From: MAG-121220-bin8 sp965655865
GTDB lineage: Bacteria; Bacteroidota; Bacteroidia; Flavobacteriales; Flavobacteriaceae
Direction of reading: 5' to 3'
Length of the DNA: 64,000 nucleotides
NCBI GenBank assembly: GCA_965655865.1
Contig: CBFHJJ010000002.1
Span: forward strand, 1 to 64,000
Part shown: piece after piece, positions 16,259-26,010 of the stretch
How positions within the stretch are numbered: position 1 is the first letter of the stretch
How the letters are laid out: the number at the start of each line of letters is the position of its first letter
Translations under genes and position numbers: made by a program
The notes under the pieces: model-generated
Seen by the model: only the letters and a program-made list of their open reading frames with translations
What the model was told of the DNA's origin: nothing
Database searches by the model: none

Positions 16259-17242
16259 TTATAAAAAATCAGCAATAATTTTTTCAGCTATTTGAACTGC
16301 ATTTGTTGCGGCACCTTTTCTTAAATTATCAGCTACTACCCATAGGTTTAAAGCTTTTTCACGAGAAAAATCTTTTCTAATTCTACCGACAAAAACTTCG
16401 TCTTTGTTTTTTGAATACAAAGGCATAGGATAGCTTAGCTTTTTAATATCATCTTTAACTATAACGCCTGAAGTTTCTTCTAATAAGTTTACAACATCTG
16501 AAATATTAAATGAATTTTCTAACTCTAAGTTAATTGATTCGCTATGTCCACCCATTACAGGGATTCTTACAGCTGTCGCACTAACACTAATTGAAGAATC
16601 TAATATTTTGTGAGTTTCGTCTGAAAGTTTCATTTCCTCTTTTGTGTATCCGTTTTCTAAAAAGTCATCACAATGAGGAATTGCATTTTGGTGAATTTTA
16701 TAATTATACGCCATTTCTCCTGCTATATTTTTGTACTCGTTTTCCAACTGTTTTAAAGCCTTAACACCAGTACCTGTAATAGATTGATAAGTAGAAACTA
16801 TAACTCTTTTGATCCCATATTTTTTATGAATAGGCGCTAAAACCATTAGCATCTGAATTGTTGAGCAATTTGGATTTGCAATTATTTTATCTGTTTCTTT
16901 TATCTGGGAGCCATTAATTTCAGGAATTATTAGTTTTTTCAATGGATCCATTCTCCATGCAGAGGAATTGTCTATTACAACTGTTCCAACCTCAGCGAAT
17001 TTAGGAGCCCATAATAATGAAGTTTCTCCTCCAGCAGAAAAAATAGCTATTTCTGGCTTTTTTTGAAGAGCCTGGTCTAACCCAATAATAGAATAATCTT
17101 TGCCACAGTAAGTAATAATTTTACCAATTGAATTTTCTGACGCAACAAGAAGAAGCTCATCAAAAGGTAAATTTCTTTCTTTTATAACATTCAACATTAC
17201 ATTTCCAACCATTCCGGTAGCACCAACAATTGCAAGTTTCAT
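16259..17242 (-). CDS. asd: Aspartate-semialdehyde dehydrogenase
   Basis: 327 residues. It reduces aspartyl phosphate to the semialdehyde, the branch point to lysine/diaminopimelate, threonine and methionine. The N-terminal NADP loop is GATGMVGNVML. The catalytic cysteine is C126 in IANPNCSTIQ, and the active-site His lies in VRIPVMGGHSES. Length and motifs fit the bacterial monofunctional enzyme. It is monocistronic on the - strand; a perfect -7 box (TATTTTTG, 17256-17263) precedes it. Confidence 0.96.
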   Translation of the reverse strand: MKLAIVGATGMVGNVMLNVIKERNLPFDELLLVASENSIGKIITYCGKDYSIIGLDQALQKKPEIAIFSAGGETSLLWAPKFAEVGTVVIDNSSAWRMDPLKKLIIPEINGSQIKETDKIIANPNCSTIQMLMVLAPIHKKYGIKRVIVSTYQSITGTGVKALKQLENEYKNIAGEMAYNYKIHQNAIPHCDDFLENGYTKEEMKLSDETHKILDSSISVSATAVRIPVMGGHSESINLELENSFNISDVVNLLEETSGVIVKDDIKKLSYPMPLYSKNKDEVFVGRIRKDFSREKALNLWVVADNLRKGAATNAVQIAEKIIADFL

Positions 17243-17255
17243 TTTTAATTTTTTA

Positions 17256-17263
17256 CAAAAATA
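17256..17263 (-). promoter_or_regulatory. Candidate -7 box for asd
   Basis: Read on the - strand this is TATTTTTG, a full match to TAnnTTTG, 14 bases before the asd ATG. I see no clear TTG at the -33 spacing. In such AT-rich DNA a chance match is quite possible. Confidence 0.35.
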
Positions 17264-17336
17264 AATATTTATGATTAAGGAAATAGCAGTATAGGCAAAT
17301 AAGTCAATTTTAAAACAAAAAGTTACAAATACAACA

Positions 17337-18434
17337 CTAGTCTTTAATGATTCTTTTAATTCTTCTAGACATAGAGCTAATTAGCTCATATGAAATAGTG
17401 TTTGCTTTTTTTGAAAACTCTTCGGCAGAATAAGATTTGTCATCAAAAAAAACGACCTCGTCACCTTCTTTACATTTAATGTTTGTTACATCGATCATTA
17501 GCATATCCATACAAACGTTTCCAACTATTTTAGCCATTTTATTTTCAATTAACACCTCACCTATTCCGTTTCCATATTGTCTGCCAATTCCGTCTGCATG
17601 ACCAATAGGAAGAGTAGCAATAGCTGAATTTGTTTTTGCAGTATACCCTTTATTATAACCCACAGACTCTCCGGCTTTAATCTCATGAATTTGAGATATT
17701 ATGGTTTTTAATGACAAAACAGGTTTTAGGTTACTTTCAAACTTAATGTCATTGCCAAACCCATACAATCCAATTCCAGATCTTACCATATCAAACTGAT
17801 AGTCTGTATAGTTTAAAATCCCAGACGTATTTAAAAGATGTTTTCTCAAAGGAGTTCCCAATTTAATTTCTAAAGCTTTATCAATTGAAAGAAATTCTTC
17901 AATTTGTTTTTTAGTGTATTTTTTTTCATTTAAATCCTCAGAAGCACCAAGGTGAGAGAAGATATATTTTGGAAGATTTGATTTAATTATTTCTGAAAGT
18001 TTGTGTACGTCTTTTTTTAAAAACCCCAGTCTATTTAGCCCCGTATTGAATTTTATATGATAAGGGTAAGATGTTTTATTTTTCTTTTTTAACGCTTTTA
18101 TAAAAAAGGATAAAACCCTAAACGAGTATACGCTAGGCTCTAGCTGATTTTCTATTATTTTATCAAAATCTTCCTCTTGAGGATGTAAAACAAGAATAGG
18201 AGTTTTAATTCCAAATTTTCTTAAATCTATCCCTTCTTGAGTATATGCGACAGCGAAATAATTAACACCTAGCCGCTCTAATTCTTGTGACACAACTCTA
18301 GAATCGCTCCCATATGAAAACGCCTTAACTACGGCCATAAACTTAGTTTTAGAAGTTATTTTGGATTTTAAATATTCTAAATTATTTTTTAAGTTTTTAA
18401 GCTTAATTTCTACAGTTGTTTCTTTTACAGGCAT
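17337..18434 (-). CDS. alr: Alanine racemase
   Basis: 365 residues, a fold-type III PLP enzyme making D-alanine for peptidoglycan. The PLP lysine is K37 in FMAVVKAFSYG. The second half holds the catalytic Tyr region (ESVGYNKGYTAKTNSAIATLPIGHADGIGR), a typical alr segment, and the C-terminal GNVCMDMLMIDVT. The post-lysine sequence KAFSYGSDS differs from the common KANAYGHG; as far as I recall, this is the form seen in Bacteroidetes. The gene starts 2 bases after the tdk stop, so the two form an operon. Confidence 0.95.
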   Translation of the reverse strand: MPVKETTVEIKLKNLKNNLEYLKSKITSKTKFMAVVKAFSYGSDSRVVSQELERLGVNYFAVAYTQEGIDLRKFGIKTPILVLHPQEEDFDKIIENQLEPSVYSFRVLSFFIKALKKKNKTSYPYHIKFNTGLNRLGFLKKDVHKLSEIIKSNLPKYIFSHLGASEDLNEKKYTKKQIEEFLSIDKALEIKLGTPLRKHLLNTSGILNYTDYQFDMVRSGIGLYGFGNDIKFESNLKPVLSLKTIISQIHEIKAGESVGYNKGYTAKTNSAIATLPIGHADGIGRQYGNGIGEVLIENKMAKIVGNVCMDMLMIDVTNIKCKEGDEVVFFDDKSYSAEEFSKKANTISYELISSMSRRIKRIIKD

Positions 18435-18436
18435 TA

Positions 18437-19009
18437 TTATCGCTCTCTTTTATTCATTTTTTTAATAAAAACTTCTCTTGACAAAGGCTCGTATTCTTTC
18501 TTTTCACCTATTAAAACTAAATTTTTATTATTTTCTTTTCTAAAGCTGTATCCTGCGGAATTTCCAGTTTCAACACATATTGCATGAACTTTTTTAACTT
18601 CTTCCGCACAGGCCATTAAATTAGGCATGGGGCCAAAAGGATTTCCCATATAATCCATATCAAGCCCAGCTACAATTACTCTGTATCCATCGTTAGCAAG
18701 TGTGTTACAAATTTTTACAAGTGACTGTTCAAAAAACTGAGCCTCATCAATACCAACAACGTCTAATCCTTCACAGTTTTCTAAAATTTCTTCAGCATTG
18801 GAAATTATTATCGCAGAAATTTCATTTTTAGCATGAGAAATTATTTTATCATCAGGATTTCTAGAATCTACTTTTGGTCTGAAGACTTTGTATTTTTTTC
18901 CAGCTAATTCAACTTTTTTGATTCTTCTAATTAATTCTTCAGTTTTTCCAGAAAACATAGATCCGCAAACCACTTCTAATCTTCCTTTAAACTCATGCTT
19001 TTGATTCAT
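18437..19009 (-). CDS. tdk: Thymidine kinase (type II)
   Basis: 190 residues, salvages thymidine to dTMP. The P-loop is GSMFSGKT (16-23) and the Walker B-like strand is VVGIDEAQFF. The lasso loop (about residues 135-170) normally holds four zinc-binding Cys. Here most are replaced (AICVETGNSAGYSFRK and LIGEKKEYEPLSR), so the zinc site is predicted lost. It heads the tdk-alr operon, divergent from rsmI across 77 bases that contain a candidate promoter. Confidence 0.95.
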   Translation of the reverse strand: MNQKHEFKGRLEVVCGSMFSGKTEELIRRIKKVELAGKKYKVFRPKVDSRNPDDKIISHAKNEISAIIISNAEEILENCEGLDVVGIDEAQFFEQSLVKICNTLANDGYRVIVAGLDMDYMGNPFGPMPNLMACAEEVKKVHAICVETGNSAGYSFRKENNKNLVLIGEKKEYEPLSREVFIKKMNKRER

Positions 19010-19036
19010 CTAATTAATATTTATTGAAATCTCTTA

Positions 19037-19066
19037 CAAAGTAGTTAACTTTAAAGATTCGACAAA
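19037..19066 (-). promoter_or_regulatory. Candidate promoter for tdk-alr
   Basis: On the - strand TTTG (19063-19066) is followed after 19 bases by TACTTTG (19037-19043). This resembles TTTG-N19-TAnnTTTG with one n missing. Its distance to the tdk ATG is ~28 bases. Confidence 0.4.
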
Positions 19067-19086
19067 GGTCCTAAATTTAATTCAAC

Positions 19087-19761
19087 ATGGCAAAACTATA
19101 TATAGTACCAACTCCAATTGGAAATTTGGAAGATTTTACCTTTAGAGCAATTAATGTTTTAAAGGATGTAGATTTAATTTTGTGTGAAGACACTAGAAGG
19201 AGTAAGAAGTTGTTAACACATTACAGTATAGAAACGCCATTACGTTCCCATCACAAATTTAATGAGCATAAAGAGATAGGAAAAATTATAGATAAAATTT
19301 TATCAGGTGAAAAAATAGCATTGATATCAGACGCAGGCACACCTGGGATTTCTGATCCTGGATTTTTAGCAGTTAGAACATGTCTTGAAAACAACATTGA
19401 AGTAGAATGTTTGCCAGGTGCAACAGCTTTGATACCAGCTCTTGTGAATAGCGGAATTCCTTTCGACAAGTTTGTTTTTGAAGGGTTTTTACCTGTAAAA
19501 AAAGGAAGAAAAACCAAACTAGAAAAACTTAGCGAAGAAGAAAGAACTATGATTTTTTATGAATCCCCTCACAAGCTTTTAAAAACACTAAAAGATTTTT
19601 CTAATAGTTTTGGTCCAGAAAGAAAAGTTTCAATTTCCAGAGAACTCACTAAGATATATGAGGAAACAATTCGTTTAAGCCTGGAAGATGCTATCAAACT
19701 ATTTACTGAAAAACCTCCAAAAGGAGAATTTGTAATCATTGTTGAGGGATATAAAAAGTAA
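19087..19761 (+). CDS. rsmI: 16S rRNA (cytidine-2'-O)-methyltransferase
   Basis: 224 residues. The tetrapyrrole-methylase fold family member that 2'-O-methylates C1402 of 16S rRNA. The N-terminus LYIVPTPIGNLEDFTFRA and the motif LCEDTRRSKKLL are diagnostic of RsmI. The SAM-binding loop SDAGTPGISDPG and the PGATALIPAL stretch follow. It is shorter than E. coli RsmI (~286 residues): it stops after VIIVEGYKK and lacks the extra C-terminal domain. recJ starts 2 bases after its stop. Confidence 0.95.
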   Translation: MAKLYIVPTPIGNLEDFTFRAINVLKDVDLILCEDTRRSKKLLTHYSIETPLRSHHKFNEHKEIGKIIDKILSGEKIALISDAGTPGISDPGFLAVRTCLENNIEVECLPGATALIPALVNSGIPFDKFVFEGFLPVKKGRKTKLEKLSEEERTMIFYESPHKLLKTLKDFSNSFGPERKVSISRELTKIYEETIRLSLEDAIKLFTEKPPKGEFVIIVEGYKK

Positions 19762-19763
19762 TA

Positions 19764-21449
19764 ATGAATTGGGTTATAAAAGAAAATAACGATAATGAAT
19801 CCGTTAAAACACTCTCAAACGAATTAAATATTTCGCCTATTTTGTCTTCAATGCTTGTCAACAGAGACGTTAAAACCTTTGATGAAGCAAAAACATTTTT
19901 TCGACCAAATTTCGAAATGCTACACGATCCTTTTTTAATGAAAGACATGAGCCTTGCGGTTGAAAGAATTCAAAAAGCTATTAAAAAAAACGAATCTATA
20001 ATGATTTTTGGGGATTACGATGTTGATGGCACCAGCTCTGTTGCCTTACTTTCTTTGTACTTAGAATCTCTTGGACTGATCGTTACAAAATACTTGCCTG
20101 ACAGAAAAAAAGAAGGCTACGGAATTTCTATAAACGCGATTGATCATGCATTCAATAAAAAACAAAAACTAATTATAGCTCTAGATTGTGGAATTAAGGC
20201 GCATAAACAAGTAGAATATGCTAAAGATAAAGGAATTGAGTTTATAATATGTGATCACCACAACCCAGAAAAAACCCTTCCGAAAGCTTTAGCGATATTA
20301 AATCCAAAAAGAAAAGATTGTGTGTATCCATATAAAGAATTATGTGGATGCGGCGTGGGATTTAAATTAATTCAAGGATTAGAGACCAAACAACCAAAAG
20401 ACAATCAAATTATAAATTATTTAGATTTAGTTGCTTTAGCAATTGCAGCGGATGTTGTTCCGTTAACTGGTGAAAACAGAGTCTTGGCTTTTATTGGCCT
20501 TCAAATTATTAATTCAAATCCTAGACCAGGAATTCATAGTCTTTTAAAAACAAAGATAAAAAAAGAATATACTATAAGTGATTTAATGTATTATGTTGGT
20601 CCAAGAATAAATGCAGCTGGACGAATGAAACACGCATCACTAGCGTTAGAGTTATTAATATGCAATGAAATAAATTCTGCAGTAAAATTAGCTTTAGAAA
20701 TAGAGGAATTAAATACCTTAAGAAGAGAGATTGAAAAGAATATAACTAGCCAGGCAATTGAACAGGCTGACAATTCAAGTGAAAAAACAAATTCTATTGT
20801 TGTATTTAATTCAGATTGGAATAAAGGAGTTATTGGCATTGTTGCCTCAAGGCTTGTAGATAATTATTATAAACCATCTGTGGTTTTTTGCGAGTCATCA
20901 AAGGGGGTTTTAACTGCTTCTGCCAGATCAATTAAAGGACTAGACCTTTACTTAGTGATTAACCAGTGCAAAGATTATATTGATCAGTTTGGAGGACATA
21001 AATACGCTGCTGGGTTAACAATTAAAAAAGAAAATCTAGAAGGATTTAAAAAACGGTTTGAAGATATTGTTTCACAAACAATTGATAAAGATATTTTTGA
21101 GCAGGAATTATTGATTGAATCTAAGATTAGTTTAAGTGAGATTACTCCAAAATTTTTTAGAATATTAAAACAATTTGAACCTTTTGGTCCAGGAAATAAA
21201 TCTCCTTTATTTTTATCTGAAAATTTAAGAATAAAAGGAAAACCTTTTGAGCTTGGAAAAGAAAAAGAACACATAAAGTTTAATTTGACCCAAGACAATA
21301 AAATTTCATATTCATCTATAGGATTTTGGTTTTCTAATAAATTCAATAATCTTGAAAACAAAGAAAAATTTTCAGCGGTTTATAATATTGACGAAAACAA
21401 TTGGAAAGATATTTCCAATATTCAGTTAAAATTAAAAGATTTAAAATAA
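19764..21449 (+). CDS. recJ: Single-stranded-DNA-specific exonuclease RecJ
   Basis: 561 residues, a 5'-3' ssDNA exonuclease for recombination and mismatch repair. The DHH phosphoesterase motifs are present: GDYDVDGTSS, ALDCGI, CDHHNPEK (the DHH itself), and PRINAAGRMKHAS. The DHHA1 domain follows with DQFGGHKYAAGL, and an OB-like C-terminal domain (from about residue 450) precedes a normal end. It is cotranscribed with rsmI. A shared terminator follows immediately, its left arm touching the stop codon. Confidence 0.96.
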   Translation: MNWVIKENNDNESVKTLSNELNISPILSSMLVNRDVKTFDEAKTFFRPNFEMLHDPFLMKDMSLAVERIQKAIKKNESIMIFGDYDVDGTSSVALLSLYLESLGLIVTKYLPDRKKEGYGISINAIDHAFNKKQKLIIALDCGIKAHKQVEYAKDKGIEFIICDHHNPEKTLPKALAILNPKRKDCVYPYKELCGCGVGFKLIQGLETKQPKDNQIINYLDLVALAIAADVVPLTGENRVLAFIGLQIINSNPRPGIHSLLKTKIKKEYTISDLMYYVGPRINAAGRMKHASLALELLICNEINSAVKLALEIEELNTLRREIEKNITSQAIEQADNSSEKTNSIVVFNSDWNKGVIGIVASRLVDNYYKPSVVFCESSKGVLTASARSIKGLDLYLVINQCKDYIDQFGGHKYAAGLTIKKENLEGFKKRFEDIVSQTIDKDIFEQELLIESKISLSEITPKFFRILKQFEPFGPGNKSPLFLSENLRIKGKPFELGKEKEHIKFNLTQDNKISYSSIGFWFSNKFNNLENKEKFSAVYNIDENNWKDISNIQLKLKDLK

Positions 21450-21478
21450 AAAAAGCCCCTTTTTCAAGAGGCTTTTTT
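21449..21478. terminator. Bidirectional terminator between recJ and the TonB receptor
   Basis: AAAAAAGCC (21449-21457) pairs with GGCTTTTTT (21470-21478) across a 12-base loop. The A-run on one arm and T-run on the other make it work on both strands, ending recJ and the convergent receptor gene. Confidence 0.8.
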
Positions 21479-21501
21479 AATAAACAGAAACTCTGTTTAT
21501 A

Positions 21502-24210
21502 TTAGAATCTGTAAGTAAACCCTACATTCCAAGTTCTTCCCCATCCAGGGAAAACTTTATTTCTTGTATTAACACCTAAGTAAGTACTGTCCCCAGGCCC
21601 AGCTTCATAGTTTGTAGCTGATTCTGCGAAGTAATAATTATCAAAAATGTTGTTTATGTTAGCTCTAAGATAAACAGTCTCACCAGCTATATCTAACTTG
21701 TAAGAAGCACCAAAGTCAAACAGGTCGTAGGATGGAAGCATCATTGCCTCGTCTTCAGGGCTAGTAAAATCTTCTACATTAAAATCTGCGTACAGATCAG
21801 AAGCATTGAACATACTTATGTTAAACTTAAATAGATCTGAAGGCGTAACAATTAGATTAACTCTTGATGTTGTTTGAGCAGCATCTCCTACCTTAACACC
21901 ATCTAAATAAATTACACTACTTCCAAGTAACGTATTACTAGAATCAAAAACATCTGCAGTTACATCTCCTCCATATTCATAGTTTCCTAACGTAAGCATA
22001 CCCTCTACTTTTACAAACGGACTAATTTCATACACTCCGTCAAATTCAATTCCAGTGTGCACTTGTTCTATACCATAGTAATTAGCATTACCATTCACTC
22101 CGTCTACTCTTACACCATCTCTTAAGAATCTGTCTTTCCAAGTTGTTTTATAAATGTTAACATTGAAATTAAAGTTACTAGATCTGTATCCATAACCAGC
22201 CTCTAAACCAACAACTTTTTCATTTCTTAAATCAGGATTAAGATTGTTTCCGTAGTTAATGTATACAGCATCAAAGTTAGGTTGTTTGGAATATGTACCA
22301 GCGTTAACATAAACGTTGCTTTTAGCATCAATGTTGTAGTTGGCACCACCCTTTATATTACCTCCACTAATGTTTTTCCAATCCGTTTTTTGGTTCCCAG
22401 GAGTTTCGTTAAAAAACTCTTCTCTTTGGAATCCTTGATTAGACATAGCTCCTTGAACAAATACAGAAAGATCGTCATTGCTGTATTCTAATTGTCCAAA
22501 TACTCCACTCCATCTTACAAATCCATCATTATGGTAATCAATTTTTTCTTCATTATCAGTGTCTTTAAAGACGTTCCATAAATCACTAACATCCGATCCA
22601 TACGTAGTAGTTCGGACAGCACTTCCTCCAGAGTAATTTACATTGTCAAAATCTCTATATCCGTCAGCACCTAAAAGGTTATCTAATCTTCTGTAGTGAA
22701 TACCTCTATAATTTCTTAAATCAACTCCGAAATCTAAAGTTAATTTTTCAGAAAGTTCTTTCTTTAAATTTATAAGACTACCAACAAAGTTATGCGAGTT
22801 AACTGAAGCTCTTCTTACAAAACCGTTTCTTTTAACTCCATCTACTCTTTCGTCTTGATCGTTAACAATGTAAAGTCCAGTTGCAGCATCAATATTGTTG
22901 TTGTAGCTGTATCCACCACTCCAATTACCTCCAACACCACTATTTGAATTTACAATTTGATCCCATTCTACCTCACCGGTTAACTCATTTCTAAACCTTG
23001 AGCTACTAGCATAATTTCCTCCAAGGCGACCAATGTCTCCAGTTCCACCACCTCTTCCAACAGAATAGTAAGCAGAAGCTGATAAATTAGTTGACTCATT
23101 GATTTTATATTCCCAGTTTACAGAAGCAATAGGCTTGTGGTAGAAATTTCTTCTCCAGTTGAACTCTTGCCCATTTAAATAACCGTGGTTATAATTGTAT
23201 CGGATACCATATTTTTCATAATCAGCTGCGTCGGCCATATTATAATAGCTGCTAGTTCTTTGATTATGAATTTGAGGAGCACCAGTTACGATAACTTGTA
23301 CATTATGTTTATCGTCTTCTGAAGCCCATCCGTAACCCATAAAGTAGTTGTAGCCTTCAAACATTGTTCCATTAACATAACCATCACCTTCAACTCTTGA
23401 GAATAATAAAGAAAGAGCATGACCACCATCCATTTCGCCGGTATTGTACGAAGCTACAGTTTTCATGTATCCGTCATTACCAACAGTTGCAGCGATCTTT
23501 CCGCCTTTAGTTAGTTCTGTAGATTTAGTTAAAACATTAATTGTTCCACCCACAGAAGAAATAGCTAATTTAGAAGCACCAAGACCTCTTTGTACCTGCA
23601 TAGCAGAAACAACATCAGTTAAACCAGACCAGTTTGACCAGTAAACTCTTCCGTTTTCCATATCATTTACAGGGATACCGTTAATTAAAACAGCAGTATT
23701 TTGAGAGTCAAACCCTCTTACATTAATTCTTGAATCTCCAAAAGCACCACCAGCTCTAGTTGCATAAACACCAGGAGTTGAATTAAGCATTTCAGGAAGC
23801 TCTAAGTTTCCTATTCTTTCTTGAATATCAGAAGCGGTTAAAGTGGATACTGCGACTGGAGTTTTTCTGTCAACAGCAAAATCAACAGTTCCAAAAACAG
23901 TAATACCATCAAGTTCGTTAGCACTTGCTGAAAGAGCAATATTGCCTAAACTTATTCCTGAGCTAAAAGTTATTTCCTTAGAATCGTATCCAACGTAAGA
24001 AACAACTAATATTCCTGATCCAGATGCATTAATTGTAAAAGCACCATTAAAATCAGTAGAAACTCCATTAGAAGTTCCCTTAACAAGCACTGTTGCGCCT
24101 GGAAGACCAGAGCCTAATTCAGCGTCAACAACTGTACCTGTTATAACGTTTTGAGCGTAACAGAATCCTGAGATCAGAATTGCTGTAAAAAGTAAGGTTA
24201 TTTTTTTCAT
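21502..24210 (-). CDS. TonB-dependent receptor with carboxypeptidase-regulatory-like domain
   Basis: 902 residues. Signal peptide 1-~19 (ending CYAQ); a CarboxypepD_reg-like beta sandwich (about 22-95: ITGTVVDAELGSGLPGATVLVKGTSNGVSTD); a plug domain (about 115-230, with RGFDSQNTAVLINGIPVNDMENGRVYW and ISSVGGTINVLTK); then a 22-strand barrel rich in Tyr/Asn/Gly, ending in aromatic YRF as outer-membrane proteins do. It imports a ligand into the periplasm using TonB energy. The substrate is unknown: no SusD partner or iron-uptake gene lies nearby. It is monocistronic, with its own terminator and a ~150-base upstream gap. Confidence 0.9.
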   Translation of the reverse strand: MKKITLLFTAILISGFCYAQNVITGTVVDAELGSGLPGATVLVKGTSNGVSTDFNGAFTINASGSGILVVSYVGYDSKEITFSSGISLGNIALSASANELDGITVFGTVDFAVDRKTPVAVSTLTASDIQERIGNLELPEMLNSTPGVYATRAGGAFGDSRINVRGFDSQNTAVLINGIPVNDMENGRVYWSNWSGLTDVVSAMQVQRGLGASKLAISSVGGTINVLTKSTELTKGGKIAATVGNDGYMKTVASYNTGEMDGGHALSLLFSRVEGDGYVNGTMFEGYNYFMGYGWASEDDKHNVQVIVTGAPQIHNQRTSSYYNMADAADYEKYGIRYNYNHGYLNGQEFNWRRNFYHKPIASVNWEYKINESTNLSASAYYSVGRGGGTGDIGRLGGNYASSSRFRNELTGEVEWDQIVNSNSGVGGNWSGGYSYNNNIDAATGLYIVNDQDERVDGVKRNGFVRRASVNSHNFVGSLINLKKELSEKLTLDFGVDLRNYRGIHYRRLDNLLGADGYRDFDNVNYSGGSAVRTTTYGSDVSDLWNVFKDTDNEEKIDYHNDGFVRWSGVFGQLEYSNDDLSVFVQGAMSNQGFQREEFFNETPGNQKTDWKNISGGNIKGGANYNIDAKSNVYVNAGTYSKQPNFDAVYINYGNNLNPDLRNEKVVGLEAGYGYRSSNFNFNVNIYKTTWKDRFLRDGVRVDGVNGNANYYGIEQVHTGIEFDGVYEISPFVKVEGMLTLGNYEYGGDVTADVFDSSNTLLGSSVIYLDGVKVGDAAQTTSRVNLIVTPSDLFKFNISMFNASDLYADFNVEDFTSPEDEAMMLPSYDLFDFGASYKLDIAGETVYLRANINNIFDNYYFAESATNYEAGPGDSTYLGVNTRNKVFPGWGRTWNVGFTYRF

Positions 24211-24235
24211 AAATTTTATTGTAGTTAATATTCTG

Positions 24236-24243
24236 CAAATGTG
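24236..24243 (-). promoter_or_regulatory. Weak candidate -7 box for the TonB receptor
   Basis: On the - strand CACATTTG matches TAnnTTTG in 7 of 8 positions, 25 bases before the ATG, with no clear -33 TTG. The surrounding gap 24211-24359 is very AT-rich. It also holds a 5-bp palindrome (TTCAG/CTGAA, near 24318) without a T-run. Confidence 0.25.
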
Positions 24244-24359
24244 CTTAAATTTTGTTAAATAAGTGTTAAATCAGTAGTACTTTTTTTTAACAAATTTTGT
24301 GTATAACTCAGCTTATTCAGGATTTGCTGAACAATTCTTAATTAAAACGGAAATAATTG

Positions 24360-25997
24360 CTAATTTGACAAATAGCTTTTTAAAAGGGAATTAGTTGAGC
24401 GGTCGTGGTTGGAAATGTTTTTATTTTCTATTTCTTTCAAGACCTTTGAGGCCAATTGCTTTCCAAGTTCAACCCCCCATTGATCGTAACTGTAAATATT
24501 CCATATAACACCTTGAACAAATATCTTATGCTCATACATAGCAATTAGAGAGCCTAGACTTTCTGGATTTAGCTGGTCAATAAGAAGAGTGTTTGTAGGT
24601 CTATTTCCTTCAAAAACCTTGTATGCTTTTAGTGAATTTATTTCTGATTCATCTACCCCCATCTTTATCAACTCTTCAACAACAGCTTTTTCAGACTTGC
24701 CCATCATAAGGGCTTCAGTTTGAGCAAAAAAATTAGACATTAATTTGTCATGTTGAGTATTCTCTTTAAAAAGAGGTTTTTTAAAACCAATAAAATCACA
24801 CGGAACTAGCTTTGTTCCTTGATGAATTAATTGAAAAAAGGCATGTTGAGAATTTGTTCCGGTATCTCCCCAAATTATGTTCCCGGTTTGGTACTCTACA
24901 GGATTTCCGTTTCTATCAACACTTTTTCCGTTACTTTCCATAATGGCTTGTTGAAGATAAGCAGGTAACCTGTTTAAGTATTGAGTGTAAGGAATTACAG
25001 CTTCCGTTTCACACTTAAAAAAATTATTATACCAGATGCTTAAAAGCGCTAAAATCACAGGTATATTATTTTTAAATTCAGTTTTTTGAAAGTGCTTATC
25101 CATTTTGTTGGCACCGTATAATAATTTATTAAAATTTTCATATCCAACAGCCAAACTAATCGAAAGACCAACAGAACTCCATAAAGAAAACCTTCCTCCA
25201 ACCCAGTCGTTCATTGAAAAGACCATTTTTGGGTTAATCCCAAATTTTTTGATCTCCGTCAGATTTGTTGAAACTGCAGCAAAATGTTTTGAGACTGCAC
25301 TTTCGTTTAATTTAGAAACAAGCCAATCCTTGATTGTATTAGCATTAGAAATAGTTTCTTGTGTCGTAAAAGTTTTAGAAACAATAATAAATAAAGTAGT
25401 TTCAGGATTTAAATCCTTAATTATTTCTAAGACATGATCTCCGTCAACATTAGAAACAAAATGAGGTTTTAGTCTAGATGAGTAATACTTCAAACCTTCA
25501 ACAACCATAACGGGGCCAAGGTCTGAACCTCCTATTCCAATATTAACAACGTCAGTAAAGGGCTTGTTGTTGTAGCCATTAATCTTTCCAGATATGACAT
25601 CGTTTGTAAAAGATTCTATTTTACTTCGTGTTTCTAAAATTGAGGGAATGACATTTTGACCATCAACATTAATTTTTTCATTTCCATCTGTACGAATAGC
25701 AGTATGTAAAACTTCTCTTTTTTCTGTTTCGTTAATTATTTCCCCATTAAATTGTTTAAAAATAGCATCATCAAGTTTGCATTCTTTTGCTAAATCTATA
25801 AGAAGGTTTATCGTTGTATTGTCAACTCTGTTTTTTGATATATCGACATTAAAATCATTCCATTCTAAACTAAAACTTGAAGGATTAGTTCTAGATGAAA
25901 GTAAATTTTTAATTTCTTTATTTTCAATTTCATTAAAATGAGCTTTTAATTTATTCCAAGATTTAGTTTTAATCGGATTTATTTTTTTTAAACTCAT
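24360..25997 (-). CDS. pgi: Glucose-6-phosphate isomerase
   Basis: 545 residues, interconverts glucose-6-phosphate and fructose-6-phosphate. Signature regions are VNIGIGGSDLGPVMV, FIIVSKTFTTQET, the GGRFSLWSSVGLSI signature near residue 270, and the C-terminal signature WGVELGKQLASKV (about 507-519). Length is standard for the E. coli-type enzyme. It starts 13 bases after the M23 peptidase gene stop and may be read from that gene's promoter. Confidence 0.97.
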   Translation of the reverse strand: MSLKKINPIKTKSWNKLKAHFNEIENKEIKNLLSSRTNPSSFSLEWNDFNVDISKNRVDNTTINLLIDLAKECKLDDAIFKQFNGEIINETEKREVLHTAIRTDGNEKINVDGQNVIPSILETRSKIESFTNDVISGKINGYNNKPFTDVVNIGIGGSDLGPVMVVEGLKYYSSRLKPHFVSNVDGDHVLEIIKDLNPETTLFIIVSKTFTTQETISNANTIKDWLVSKLNESAVSKHFAAVSTNLTEIKKFGINPKMVFSMNDWVGGRFSLWSSVGLSISLAVGYENFNKLLYGANKMDKHFQKTEFKNNIPVILALLSIWYNNFFKCETEAVIPYTQYLNRLPAYLQQAIMESNGKSVDRNGNPVEYQTGNIIWGDTGTNSQHAFFQLIHQGTKLVPCDFIGFKKPLFKENTQHDKLMSNFFAQTEALMMGKSEKAVVEELIKMGVDESEINSLKAYKVFEGNRPTNTLLIDQLNPESLGSLIAMYEHKIFVQGVIWNIYSYDQWGVELGKQLASKVLKEIENKNISNHDRSTNSLLKSYLSN

Positions 25998-26010
25998 TTA
26001 ATGAAATATT